Below, piece by piece: positions 26,778-34,705 of a stretch of 64,000 nucleotides of DNA. Location: NCBI RefSeq assembly GCF_026626635.1, contig NZ_JAPNKA010000001.1:12508501-12572500 (forward strand), written 5' to 3'. The notes beneath the pieces are model-generated. The model was not told the DNA's origin, ran no database searches, and saw only the letters and a program-made list of their open reading frames with translations. Source of the DNA: Archangium lansingense (lineage in GTDB: Bacteria > Myxococcota > Myxococcia > Myxococcales > Myxococcaceae). The position numbers and the translations under genes are program-made. Numbering within the stretch: the first letter of the stretch is position 1; the number at the start of each line of letters is the position of its first letter.

Positions 26778-27062
26778 TCAGCCCATGGTGCCGGGGCTGC
26801 TGTCGCCAGTGCCACCATCGTCCGTGGTGCTGGCACTGACGGCGTCATGGACGGTCTTTCCGCCGAGGAAGCGCTGCTCGTACTCGGTCGCCATGGTGTC
26901 CAGCTCCTGAAGGTGGGCGGGATCCAGGAGCGCCAGGAACGCGTCGTCCACGGGGTAACCGGCGTCTGTCAGGGCCTTCCTGGGGTCGTCGATCAGCGCC
27001 TTGCGGAACTCGGGACTGGTGATGGCACGGCCGATGATTTCGTCGATGATCTTCCTATCCAT
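26778..27062 (-). CDS. Putative RiPP precursor, NHLP clan (Os1348-type leader)
   Basis: 94 residues with a strong GGAGGGGAG ribosome site. Residues 1-65 form a helical leader matching the NHLP/Os1348 pattern: IIGRAITSPEFRKALIDDP followed by RKALTDAGYPVDDAFLALL. A FLGG double-Gly-like site at residues 66-69 would release a 26-residue core rich in Ser, Thr, Asp and Gly, with no Cys. The gene is last in a three-gene operon, 37 bp after a methyltransferase. Nitrile-hydratase-like leaders direct modification enzymes to ribosomal peptides; here the only candidate enzymes are a methyltransferase and an isoprenoid-synthase-like protein. No transporter or peptidase is adjacent. The leader assignment is by pattern; a small regulatory protein is an alternative. 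Confidence 0.65.
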   Translation of the reverse strand: MDRKIIDEIIGRAITSPEFRKALIDDPRKALTDAGYPVDDAFLALLDPAHLQELDTMATEYEQRFLGGKTVHDAVSASTTDDGGTGDSSPGTMG

Positions 27063-27099
27063 GATGCTCTCCCCTCCAAGGTGATGAAGAAACTCCGGG

Positions 27100-27807
27100 C
27101 TACCCGCCCGGGACGCGGCGCCCCCGTGCGATGAGGGCGGCCATCGGTGTGTCGGGATATGGCCTGAGGTCGACGCTGTCGAAGGCGGGCTCGAACATCG
27201 CGCGCATCACGTCGAGTGGCGGCGCGAGCACGTCCTCGTGCAGTTTCCCGTCGGGCTCGCGATACGACCAGCGTGTGCCATCCGGTGCGCGAAGCGTGAC
27301 GACTTTCATCAGCCGTCCCTCGGCCTGAAGGGTGACGAAGCCCGCCGGATCAAACACCGGCATGAAGACGGTGCCACCCGGGCACGTCCATCGGACAAGG
27401 TTCTCCACGAGCCGAGCGATGTGCTCCACCGATTCCTGCAACCCGTAGGCGCCCCACATGCAGGTGGTGAGGGCAAAGCGCCCCTCGAGCTCCGGATGCG
27501 GCGCCAGGAAGTCGCCCTCGATGAACCGGGCCTCGGGGTTCGCCTCGCGCGCACGCGCGAGCATGGCGGGAGAGAGATCCAAGCCCGTGCAGCGGAGGCT
27601 CGGATTGCCGCGCCCGTGGCGGAGGAAGAAGCCGGTGCCACACGCCACATCCAGCCACGAGTCCGCCTGCAGCGTGAGCATCCGCAGGAGGAACAGCTCG
27701 AGGAGCGTCTTGTCGCGGAAGCCGTGCGAGGGATTGAGCAGGAACGAGGCGTCGTAGCGGCGAGCGTAGGACTCGTCGTAGGTGGCGCGAACCTGGTCGG
27801 GCGTCAT
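27100..27807 (-). CDS. Class I SAM-dependent methyltransferase
   Basis: 235 residues. Motif I is LDVACGTGFFLRHG (residues about 53-66), then GLDLSPAMLARAREANP with the acidic SAM-ribose loop and RFIEGDFLAPHP. No signal peptide. The start overlaps the stop of the isoprenoid-synthase-like gene by 4 bp (ATGA), so the two are translationally coupled. The RiPP precursor follows. The substrate is unknown: it may methylate the peptide, for example on Asp side chains, or a terpenoid intermediate. Confidence 0.85.
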   Translation of the reverse strand: MTPDQVRATYDESYARRYDASFLLNPSHGFRDKTLLELFLLRMLTLQADSWLDVACGTGFFLRHGRGNPSLRCTGLDLSPAMLARAREANPEARFIEGDFLAPHPELEGRFALTTCMWGAYGLQESVEHIARLVENLVRWTCPGGTVFMPVFDPAGFVTLQAEGRLMKVVTLRAPDGTRWSYREPDGKLHEDVLAPPLDVMRAMFEPAFDSVDLRPYPDTPMAALIARGRRVPGG

Positions 27808-28775
27808 GAACGGGCCCTCTCCCCAGCGAGCACCCAGCGGAGCTGGAACAGACTGGCCTCGTACGCCAGCTCATCCAGCAGCGCGAGCCGCTCGCGTGTG
27901 TAGTCGGAGAACTCCGCGAGGCCGAGAGCCTCCGCGCTCTGGGCGGCGCGGCGCTGCCACGTGGCCGAGGAGTCCAGGGTCGCGGCAAGGAGACCACGAC
28001 CGTAGAGGGCCTCCCGCACCTTGCGGCGCGCACTCTCCAGGGGCTCTCCGCGCGTGAAGCCAGCACGCGCGAGCAGGAACGTGCGATGGCCATTGGAGAG
28101 ATCCCTCTGCCAACCGACCACATCGTTGGTCAACCCGTAGGCGACACCAAGCTGCTCCACCAGCGTCTCGAGGGTGGGCTCGAGCTCGGGGCGGCCAGCG
28201 AGGATGCACAGGGCGAGCGCGGGCACACGCGCGAAGGCCACCTTGCGCGCATGTTGCTCGAACTGCGCCTCGGTGTACTCGGCCCCGGACAGCAGCTGCT
28301 CGTGCTCCGCGAGCGTCCACCGGGTGAAGTCGAGCCAGGCCCGCTCGAAGGCCGTGCGAAAGGCGACCGAGTCCCCCACGAGTGCCTCCAGGAGACGCGC
28401 CATCTCCCACGCGCACACGTTGCCGAGCAGCGTCCGCGAGCGCTCCGGGTGGGCCTCGTCGAGGACATCATCCTGGATGCGGATATACAGATAACCCCAC
28501 ATGGCGGCGGCCACGAGGCGCACCGTCACCTCTTCCGAGAGCGCGGAGGCGGGGTGCTCGCGCCGGAAGCGCTCGCGCAGCCAGAGTGGGAGGAAGACGA
28601 GCGGTGGAGCAAGCCGGCTGGCGAAGTAACCTCGGTGGCCTCTCTCTCCCTCGGAGATGTGCGAGAGAAAGCGGCGCGCCAGCGCATCGAGCGGAGGCGG
28701 CAGGGTGGTGAGCCGTGTTTCCAGAAGCTCCCAGGCTGCGTCGATGGTGGGTTGAAAGACCTGATAGCTTCGCAT
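27804..28775 (-). CDS. Class I isoprenoid-synthase-fold enzyme (terpene/squalene-synthase-like)
   Basis: 323 residues, nearly all helical. Two metal-binding motifs sit where class I isoprenoid enzymes need them: QDDVLDE at residues 101-107 (DDxxD type) and TNDVVGWQRD at 216-225, a variant of the NDxxSxxxE triad. Between them, RKVAFARVPALALCIL resembles the substrate-pocket helix. These enzymes ionise prenyl diphosphates, giving cyclised terpenes, head-to-head products or prenyl transfer. Length and motif spacing fit a terpene cyclase. It is the first gene of an operon with a methyltransferase and a RiPP precursor. The start at 28775 has a weak ribosome site. Confidence 0.7.
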   Translation of the reverse strand: MRSYQVFQPTIDAAWELLETRLTTLPPPLDALARRFLSHISEGERGHRGYFASRLAPPLVFLPLWLRERFRREHPASALSEEVTVRLVAAAMWGYLYIRIQDDVLDEAHPERSRTLLGNVCAWEMARLLEALVGDSVAFRTAFERAWLDFTRWTLAEHEQLLSGAEYTEAQFEQHARKVAFARVPALALCILAGRPELEPTLETLVEQLGVAYGLTNDVVGWQRDLSNGHRTFLLARAGFTRGEPLESARRKVREALYGRGLLAATLDSSATWQRRAAQSAEALGLAEFSDYTRERLALLDELAYEASLFQLRWVLAGERARS

Positions 28776-28852
28776 TCGGACCCAATCAGCCTGCCAGGGT
28801 TCCCATGCCGCGCATAGGGGTGCGAATGTTTCAGGAGAAACGAGGCAGCGCG
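28776..28852. promoter_or_regulatory. Divergent promoter region of the RiPP/terpene locus
   Basis: 77 bp between the divergent isoprenoid-synthase-like and methyltransferase genes. An imperfect inverted repeat (TTCGCATTC overlapping the left start codon and GTGCGAATG at about 28820) could bind one regulator controlling both directions. Inference from geometry. Confidence 0.45.
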
Positions 28853-29692
28853 ATGAGCACGGAAATCGAAGCGACCCCGGAATCCGTGGCGCGGCATTAC
28901 GACTCCGTCACGCCGTTCTACGAAATCATCGGCAGCAGGAGCCTGCATTTCGGCTATTGGCCCCAAGGTGACGCTGGCGGTTCTTTCGGCGAGGCCCAGC
29001 AGCGCTTCACGGACCTGCTGCTCGGACAGCTCGGGAGTCAGGCGGGTCAACGCGTGATCGACGTCGGGTGCGGCCTCGGGGAGCCGGCGATCCAGCTCGC
29101 GCGGAGCACTGGGTGCAAGGTGGAGGGAATCACCATCAGCCCACTACAGGCCGCACAGGCCGGGAGATGGGCAAACCAGCTCGGGATGGGTGGACAGACG
29201 ACGTTCCACCGAGGCGATGCCATGGCATTGCCATTTCCCGCCGAGTCCTTCGATGCCGCCTGGGCCATCGAATCGCTCTTCCACATGCCTGATCGCGCCG
29301 CGGTGCTGCGCGAGCTCGCACGCGTCCTTCGCCCCGGCGGGCGGATGCTCATCGCCGACATCGTCCTCTCGGCCGACGCGACGCCGGAGGATCGCTCCTT
29401 CCTCCAGCGCGCCTTCGTTGCCCGGAGCTTCAGCACCACCGAGGCCTACCCCGCGCTCGTTCGCGACGCGGGCTTCGAGTTGGAGCAGCTCCTGGACGTG
29501 AGAGAGAACGTCCTGCCAACGTTTGGCGCGGTGGCCTCCGCCCTCCGCGAGAAGGAGGCGGAAGTGCGGCAGGCGTACAGCGAGGACTTCCTGGCGGGCG
29601 TCCAGGGCCAATGGGCTCGCATCACGGAGCACGCGCTGCGCTGCATGGGCTACATCGTCCTCACCGCGAAGCGCCGCCCCCTCGAAGAGTGA
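28853..29692 (+). CDS. Small-molecule SAM methyltransferase (UbiE/GPP-methyltransferase-like)
   Basis: 279 residues from ATG at 28853, with GAGG 7 bp upstream; in-frame starts exist further up. VARHYDSVTPFYEIIGS and LHFGYWPQGD at the N-terminus are typical of methyltransferases acting on small molecules, including geranyl diphosphate C-methyltransferases and sugar O-methyltransferases. Motif I is VIDVGCGLGEPAIQLA, motif II FDAAWAIESLFHM, motif III RVLRPGGRMLIADI. It is divergent from the isoprenoid-synthase operon and may share its control region. A role in methylating a prenyl substrate or the final product is plausible but inferred. Confidence 0.85.
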   Translation: MSTEIEATPESVARHYDSVTPFYEIIGSRSLHFGYWPQGDAGGSFGEAQQRFTDLLLGQLGSQAGQRVIDVGCGLGEPAIQLARSTGCKVEGITISPLQAAQAGRWANQLGMGGQTTFHRGDAMALPFPAESFDAAWAIESLFHMPDRAAVLRELARVLRPGGRMLIADIVLSADATPEDRSFLQRAFVARSFSTTEAYPALVRDAGFELEQLLDVRENVLPTFGAVASALREKEAEVRQAYSEDFLAGVQGQWARITEHALRCMGYIVLTAKRRPLEE

Positions 29693-29717
29693 CTCGGTTG
29701 CCGGCCTGGGGCCGGCG

Positions 29718-29751
29718 CCCCGTGTACAGGAGGACGCTCCAGTACACGGGG
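29718..29751. terminator. Perfect 10-bp inverted repeat between convergent genes
   Basis: CCCCGTGTAC and GTACACGGGG are separated by 14 bases, between the methyltransferase stop (29692) and the CglD-like stop (29787). The position suits a bidirectional terminator; there is no T-run. Confidence 0.6.
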
Positions 29752-29786
29752 TAGCCGAGCTCGATCGCCTGGAGGAGGTTGCGCTC

Positions 29787-32700
29787 CTACGGCACGCAAG
29801 CGCAGAGCGCCATGTCACACCGCGCCGCCGGGCCGCAGGTGCCACCGCAGTCGGGCTTGCAGACGCACTGGGTGCCCGCGGCGCTGCACTCCAGGGGGCC
29901 GGCACAGTGGTCCGGCTCGACTGGGCTGTAGTTCGGGTCGTCCTCACATGGCACACCGCCGTTGGGCGCCTTCACCGAGTCCTTCCAGTACTGGTACGAG
30001 ACCGCCACCTGGGTCGCATCACTCACGGGACGGCAGGCACCAAAGAAGGAGAGGGTGCGCGCGCTGCCATCGAAGTCGAAACCGTTGACGGTGCTGCGCG
30101 GCAGGTTGTTGCTCGCGGTGCAGACCGCCGGGTCGAGCACATTCGCCACGGCCACCTTGATGGACGCGCCGATGGGCGGCTTGAGGGTCTTGTAGCCCGC
30201 GTTGCCGATGGTATCCGCGATGATCGCGTCCATCGCGGCCCCGATGGAGGCCGTATCGATGATGGAGCCGAGCACGCCGCCCGAGGCGTTGATCACCGTC
30301 GCGTGGCGCTGCGGCCCGTTGGCCGGCTGCGGGTTGAACTCGCGGGAGGGCTCGCTCAAGGTACAGGCGGTTCCCGTGGAGCAGCCGCAGGCTCTTCCGT
30401 ACGGGCACACGATGCCGTGCACGGAGATCTGCTGCCCCGTCTTGTTTGTGGGCGTCAGTCCCGCGCGGTCACCGAAGAACTTCACGAAGTTCACGACGCT
30501 CTCGCAGCCGGACCCCGCCTTGTCCGAGGTTCCCCCCGCACCGCAGTTGGTGACGGTCGTGGTGTAGCCAGAGGTCTGATCATCCGCGTCCCCGAGCAGC
30601 ACGACCACGAGGGTGGCGTCCTTACGTACCAGGGTGCCGGACTCGGAGGCACCCGGCTCGGTGCCCGGTGTGATGTCGTCGATGGCCTTGCGGGCCGCGC
30701 CGAGCACGCCCTCGGTGCCGCTACCCGCCACGCCCACCCAGCAGCCGCCGTTGACTCCCTCGGAGGTATCGCCGGGGCAGGTCGCGGGCTCGGACGGCGC
30801 GGTGAAGCTACACGTGCCCGGGGTGCCCGAGCACGCGCTGCCCTCGGTGAGCCAGGCCTTCACATTGCTCACGTTGCGGGTGAAACGCCGCAGCCTGAAC
30901 GCGTTGCCATTGCTGCCCGTGGGCAGGTGGTAGGACGAGGTCACCATCGCCATGCGCCAATCCATTGACGAGGCGTTGAGCGCGTTGGCCGCGGACTGGG
31001 CGCTCGCGGCCAGCGCCATCTGCGAGCTCGTCATCGAGCCGCTGTCATCCACGACGAAGAGGAAGTCCACCTTGGAGCTCGGGAGCTGGAAGCGCTCGCA
31101 CTGCACCGCCGTGGACTCGCCGAACTGGGCAAGCGCGGAACCATCCGAGAGGTCCTTGGCGGAGAAGGCGGCGGGGGTGCTGCTGTTGCTGCCCGTCACG
31201 CCCGCCAGGGGCGCCACCGCGATGACCACCACGAGGCTCTGATTCGAGCGGTGCACGAAGAGCGTCTGGAGGCGGAAGTTGCCCGTGACGCCCGCCGCGG
31301 CGCTGCTGAGGCGGCCCGTGCTGCCCGGCACCAGCGCGTCCACCAGTTCGTCCGTACGGCGCTTGAGGTCCGTGGTCGAGCCCGCCTGGTCATAGAAGGC
31401 CTGCACGGCCTCGAAGCCCTCCCACGTCTTGAACACCTGGGCGGTGCGGTTGGTCAGCGCGCCCTTGGACGCGAGGAGAGGCAGCAGCGCATCCTCGTCA
31501 CCGAGCGGGTCCGCGGAGCCCCCGGGCGGGGTGGTGCGGAACGCCAGGAAGGCGATCTTCGAGGTGCTGTCGTAGCCGACCAGTCCCTTCACCTCGGCAC
31601 CGGACTTGATCTGCGTGACCTCCGAGAAGGAGGGCGGCAGCGCCAACTTGATGTCCGGCCCGCTCTCGGACTGGAAGGACACCGGGCGCAGCTTGTCTTC
31701 GGTGCAGACCTGGGCCACTGGCCCTGTCGCATCAGGCGTCCTGGGATCCAGCTCGCCAGGGTCCACCATTCCGTTCTGGTTGGTGTCCTCGGCGCCATCG
31801 ATGACCCCGTCACCATCGGTGTCCGGATTCGTCGCATCCGTGGTCGTACTGGGGTCCATGTCCGGGAGGAAGTTGGGGCAGGCCACCGGGTCCATGTTGC
31901 TGGTGACGCCCAGTTCCACTCCGTCCACGAGGCCGTCACCATCGGTGTCCGCCTGGAGCGGATCCGTCTCGGTGCTCTCCCAGTGTCCGTTGGCGTTCTG
32001 ATCCTCACCCTTCACGCTCCCGGTGCTCGGTCCATCGAGCAGCCCGTCGCAGTCGGTGTCCTTGAGCAGTGGGTGCGTCTCGTTGTCGTCCGCCTTACCG
32101 TTCCTGTTCGCGTCCTCCACGCCGTCCCGCAGGCCGTCGCCGTCCGTGTCCGGGTTGACCGGGTTCGTCTTCAGGGCGGCGCTCGCGTCCCGAGGCAAGA
32201 TGCACTGGGTGCCCGCCACCGGCTGGTCGACTCCCAGCTCGAGTCCATCCTGGAGCCCATCTCCATCGGTATCCGCCAGGCCCGGGTCGGTCCGCAGCCC
32301 GCCATAAACCGTCTCGAACTCGACCTTGTCGCTCAGGCCATCGCAGTCCGTGTCCTTGGTCGCGTTGTTCGGATCCGTGGGATTCGGCCCCGTGCCGCCA
32401 TCCGGCTGCGTGCCTCCATCAGGCTCCACCCCGCCATCCGGCTCTACTCCGCCATCCGGCTGCGTGCCTCCGTCGGGCTCCACTCCGCCATCCGGCTGCG
32501 TGCCTCCATCCGGCTCCACTCCGCCATCCGGCTGCGTGCCTCCATCAGGGTTGTTCTTGATGCACCGGAACTCCCGGCACACGTAGTCCTCCGCGCAGTC
32601 CACCGTCCGCACGCACTCGGGACGACATACGCCCTGCAGACACAGGTTCGGCTCCGCACAGTCCGAGTTGTAGACGCAGCTCTGAACTCCCGCGTCGCCC

Positions 32701-32963
32701 CCTCCGCCGCCCAGGTCTTCGCGCACACAGCGCTGATCGGTGCAGACATAGCCCTCCTCACAGTCCACCGACCGCAGGCATTCGGCAACGCACATGCCGC
32801 TCTTGCAGACGGCCGAGTCCTCGCAATCCGAGTTGTAGAGGCACTCCGGCCTCGGATCCGGGCAACCCAAGGCCGTCGTCAGAAGGGCCATGAGCATGAC
32901 TACCCCGAGGTGCGGCGCTCCTCGGGGTGACTGCGAAGCACGAACGGAAGACATGGAATGCAT
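29787..32963 (-). CDS. cglD: CglD-like adventurous gliding lipoprotein (VWA plus thrombospondin type 3 repeats)
   Basis: About 1058 residues. The signal ends in lipobox TTALGC. Two Cys-rich segments follow (CLYNSDCEDSAVC and CVYNSDCAEPNLC), then a Pro-Asp-Gly-Gly linker of tandem repeats, then several calcium-binding thrombospondin type 3 units (DTDGDGLxDGxE). The second half carries a von Willebrand A-type domain with the MIDAS motif DDSGSMTSS. This architecture matches CglD, an outer-membrane lipoprotein of the Myxococcus gliding machinery that can be donated between cells by outer-membrane exchange. The C-terminus is Cys-rich and ends CACVP. The start is uncertain within the 32963-33002 region. 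The gene name rests on architecture, not on alignment. Confidence 0.7.
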   Translation of the reverse strand: MHSMSSVRASQSPRGAPHLGVVMLMALLTTALGCPDPRPECLYNSDCEDSAVCKSGMCVAECLRSVDCEEGYVCTDQRCVREDLGGGGGDAGVQSCVYNSDCAEPNLCLQGVCRPECVRTVDCAEDYVCREFRCIKNNPDGGTQPDGGVEPDGGTQPDGGVEPDGGTQPDGGVEPDGGVEPDGGTQPDGGTGPNPTDPNNATKDTDCDGLSDKVEFETVYGGLRTDPGLADTDGDGLQDGLELGVDQPVAGTQCILPRDASAALKTNPVNPDTDGDGLRDGVEDANRNGKADDNETHPLLKDTDCDGLLDGPSTGSVKGEDQNANGHWESTETDPLQADTDGDGLVDGVELGVTSNMDPVACPNFLPDMDPSTTTDATNPDTDGDGVIDGAEDTNQNGMVDPGELDPRTPDATGPVAQVCTEDKLRPVSFQSESGPDIKLALPPSFSEVTQIKSGAEVKGLVGYDSTSKIAFLAFRTTPPGGSADPLGDEDALLPLLASKGALTNRTAQVFKTWEGFEAVQAFYDQAGSTTDLKRRTDELVDALVPGSTGRLSSAAAGVTGNFRLQTLFVHRSNQSLVVVIAVAPLAGVTGSNSSTPAAFSAKDLSDGSALAQFGESTAVQCERFQLPSSKVDFLFVVDDSGSMTSSQMALAASAQSAANALNASSMDWRMAMVTSSYHLPTGSNGNAFRLRRFTRNVSNVKAWLTEGSACSGTPGTCSFTAPSEPATCPGDTSEGVNGGCWVGVAGSGTEGVLGAARKAIDDITPGTEPGASESGTLVRKDATLVVVLLGDADDQTSGYTTTVTNCGAGGTSDKAGSGCESVVNFVKFFGDRAGLTPTNKTGQQISVHGIVCPYGRACGCSTGTACTLSEPSREFNPQPANGPQRHATVINASGGVLGSIIDTASIGAAMDAIIADTIGNAGYKTLKPPIGASIKVAVANVLDPAVCTASNNLPRSTVNGFDFDGSARTLSFFGACRPVSDATQVAVSYQYWKDSVKAPNGGVPCEDDPNYSPVEPDHCAGPLECSAAGTQCVCKPDCGGTCGPAARCDMALCACVP
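32395..32550. repeat. Tandem repeat encoding a PDGG linker
   Basis: An 18/36-bp tandem repeat inside the CglD-like gene encodes alternating QPDGG and EPDGG units. Near-identical copies make the array prone to length change. It forms a flexible acidic spacer between the Cys-rich head and the calcium-binding repeats. Confidence 0.85.
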
Positions 32964-33069
32964 AACCATCCTGCGCAGGCACCTCTGAGGTCCCCCCCTC
33001 ACCTACGTGCGCTGGCGGATTCAGACTAACAAACACCCACCACACGCCAGCGTTTGGCGGCGTGGACGC

Positions 33070-33798
33070 TCAACCGCGCTGGAACACCAGGATGTACTGG
33101 TCCGGCAGGAAGTCGTGCGTATGGGCAAGTCCGTAGCCCGCCGCTTCCAGCTCCCCTCGCACCTGCTCGGGCGACAGCTTGTGCTGCCGCGGCGGCCCCT
33201 TCGGCGATTCTTCTCGGAAGTCGATAATCACCACCCGCCCCCCGGGCCTCAGCTTCTCACCCAGCCGCTTCATGTATGCGACCCGGTCCCCGATGTGATG
33301 GTACGTGTTCACGATGAGCACCACGTCCACCGGCTCCGGCAGCTTCGCGTCCCCCGGCTCGCCCAGCACCGCCTCCAGGTGGCTCAAGCTCTCGCGCTTC
33401 GCCCGCTCGCCCAGGTAGCGCGCCATGTCCGGCTCGATGTCCACTCCGTACACCCGCCCCTGGGGCACCGCTCGCGCCAGCCTCACCGCGAAGTAGCCCG
33501 TCCCCGCTCCGATGTCCGCCACCTTCGCGTCCGGCGGCAGGGCCAGGGCCTTCACGACCTCGTCCGGCTTCTGCCACGCGTCACGCTCCGGCTCCTCGAA
33601 GCGCTTCGCCCACTCCTCCGCGTTCTCGAAGCGGTGCGGTATCGCTCCGTGGTGCTCACCGTGGGAGTGTTTCGTGTGGGAGGGTTCTTCGTGCCGCGCC
33701 TCGGGCTGCTGGTGCGCGCAGGCCGTGGCCAACAGCAGCACCGCAGTAAAGAGGGAACACGAGGCTCGGCGGTGGGTGGAGAAAACGCTCAGGGTCAT
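33070..33798 (-). CDS. Lipoprotein with a class I methyltransferase domain
   Basis: 242 residues from ATG at 33798. The N-terminus is a lipoprotein signal with lipobox LATAC (Cys about residue 27), followed by a His-rich stretch (HTKHSHGEHHG). The remainder is a complete methyltransferase fold: KVADIGAGTGYFAVRLA, VYGVDIEPDM, VVLIVNTYHHI and LRPGGRVVIIDF. A SAM-dependent enzyme in the periplasm is unexpected because SAM is cytoplasmic. It may bind another ligand, be tethered on the inner face, or the signal may be non-functional. Annotated relatives exist in myxobacteria but their role is unknown to me. Overlap with an upstream frame to 33852 is not used. Confidence 0.75.
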   Translation of the reverse strand: MTLSVFSTHRRASCSLFTAVLLLATACAHQQPEARHEEPSHTKHSHGEHHGAIPHRFENAEEWAKRFEEPERDAWQKPDEVVKALALPPDAKVADIGAGTGYFAVRLARAVPQGRVYGVDIEPDMARYLGERAKRESLSHLEAVLGEPGDAKLPEPVDVVLIVNTYHHIGDRVAYMKRLGEKLRPGGRVVIIDFREESPKGPPRQHKLSPEQVRGELEAAGYGLAHTHDFLPDQYILVFQRG

Positions 33799-33863
33799 GG
33801 CTGCCTCCGTTGCAGAGGCGCCGAGCGTATTCCCCCGCGAGCCCGTGTCCACGAGCTACGCGC

Positions 33864-34046
33864 TCAGTACTCCAGCGGTGCCTGCGGCCCCGGGACGATG
33901 TGCGCGATGTCCGGGTCGACTCCACCGTCCACGTGGGCGGGGCGCTCGGCCTTCTCGCGCTTGCGCTCCTCGCGCTTGAGCTGCTTGTCCTGATTGCGCT
34001 GCTGACGAGCCCGCTCCTTCTGCCGCTTGATGAATGTAACCGTCAT
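33864..34046 (-). CDS. Small basic conserved hypothetical protein
   Basis: 60 residues. The first 37 are strongly charged and helical (RQKERARQQRNQDKQLKREE), and the tail is acidic/Pro-rich (DPDIAHIVPGPQAPLEY). Small proteins of this form recur in myxobacterial genomes. It could bind nucleic acid or ribosomes, but no motif proves it. The 261-bp gap upstream holds a GCATCCG/CGGATGC hairpin (34213-34231) and the cold-shock terminator; I see no other gene there. Confidence 0.6.
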   Translation of the reverse strand: MTVTFIKRQKERARQQRNQDKQLKREERKREKAERPAHVDGGVDPDIAHIVPGPQAPLEY

Positions 34047-34249
34047 GAGTATCCAAAGGAAAAAGGGAAAGGCCCTGCCTCCTTCTGGAGACCAGGCCCG
34101 TGCCTACAGTCTTGATGAGCCTGGAATCGGCCCGCCGGGCGGACGAGGAGACGGTCAAGCCGCCCCTCTCCTGGGAACCCCTCACGGTACCGCTCGTGAG
34201 AGAGCAGATTAAGCATCCGGGCCACGGATGCCCACCCCACCGGAGAATG

Positions 34250-34281
34250 AAAAAAGCCCAGCCTCGCTGAGGAGACTGGGC
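34250..34281 (-). terminator. Rho-independent terminator of the cold-shock gene
   Basis: On the minus strand GCCCAGTCTC and GAGGCTGGGC pair (9 of 10 bp) around CTCAGC, followed by six T. It lies 27 bp after the cold-shock stop and is the most typical intrinsic terminator in the window. Confidence 0.9.
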
Positions 34282-34307
34282 CCGGTGCGGGTCCTAACGG
34301 ACGCGCT

Positions 34308-34511
34308 TCAGATAGGCCGGACGTTCTGCGCCTGCAGACCCTTGGGGCCGCGGGCAACGTCGAACTCGACCTTCTGCCCTTCCTGCAGGGAGCGGAAGCC
34401 GGAGGACTGGATCGCGCTGTGGTGGCAGAAGAGGTCATCCCCCCCACCCTCCTGCGAGATGAAACCGAAGCCCTTCGCGTCGTTGAACCACTTCACGGTA
34501 CCAGTTGCCAT
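34308..34511 (-). CDS. CspA-family cold-shock protein
   Basis: 67 residues, the normal length. It contains both RNA-binding motifs: RNP1 as KGFGFISQEGG and RNP2 in a shifted form (DLFCHHSAIQ instead of DVFVHxS), with the closing KVEFDVARGPKGLQAQNV. Cold-shock proteins bind single-stranded RNA and melt secondary structure; in myxobacteria several are constitutive. The mRNA leader contains two strong hairpins (34531-34581) close to the start, and a good terminator follows. Single-gene unit. Confidence 0.95.
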   Translation of the reverse strand: MATGTVKWFNDAKGFGFISQEGGGDDLFCHHSAIQSSGFRSLQEGQKVEFDVARGPKGLQAQNVRPI

Positions 34512-34530
34512 TTACTCGTCTTCTTTCTTG

Positions 34531-34581
34531 TCCAGCCCCAATGAGCGGGGCTGGAGGCCGCGCCCCTATAGGGGGGCGGCC
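34531..34581 (-). promoter_or_regulatory. Double hairpin in the cold-shock mRNA leader
   Basis: TCCAGCCCC/GGGGCTGGA (perfect 9-bp stem, 34531-34555) directly abuts the near-palindrome GGCCGCGCCCCTATAGGGGGGCGGCC (34556-34581). If transcribed, they form two stable stems ending 19 nt before the ATG, a possible temperature- or CspA-responsive leader. The ribosome site between them and the ATG is only AAGAAGACGAG. Confidence 0.6.
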
Positions 34582-34705
34582 ATTGCCGTGTGTCACGTTT
34601 CGAGGCTCGTGCCTAGGGACCCCCCTCCGAATGTCTCCGAAAAGTGGGCCCCGTGACTGGCGGCTGGGGATGTAACCCCGGCCACTGGACTTCCATTCCC
34701 CCCCC

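Noticed and set aside
32395..32550. Possible CRISPR-like array
   Set aside because: The repeats are in-frame codons of a PDGG linker without unique spacers.
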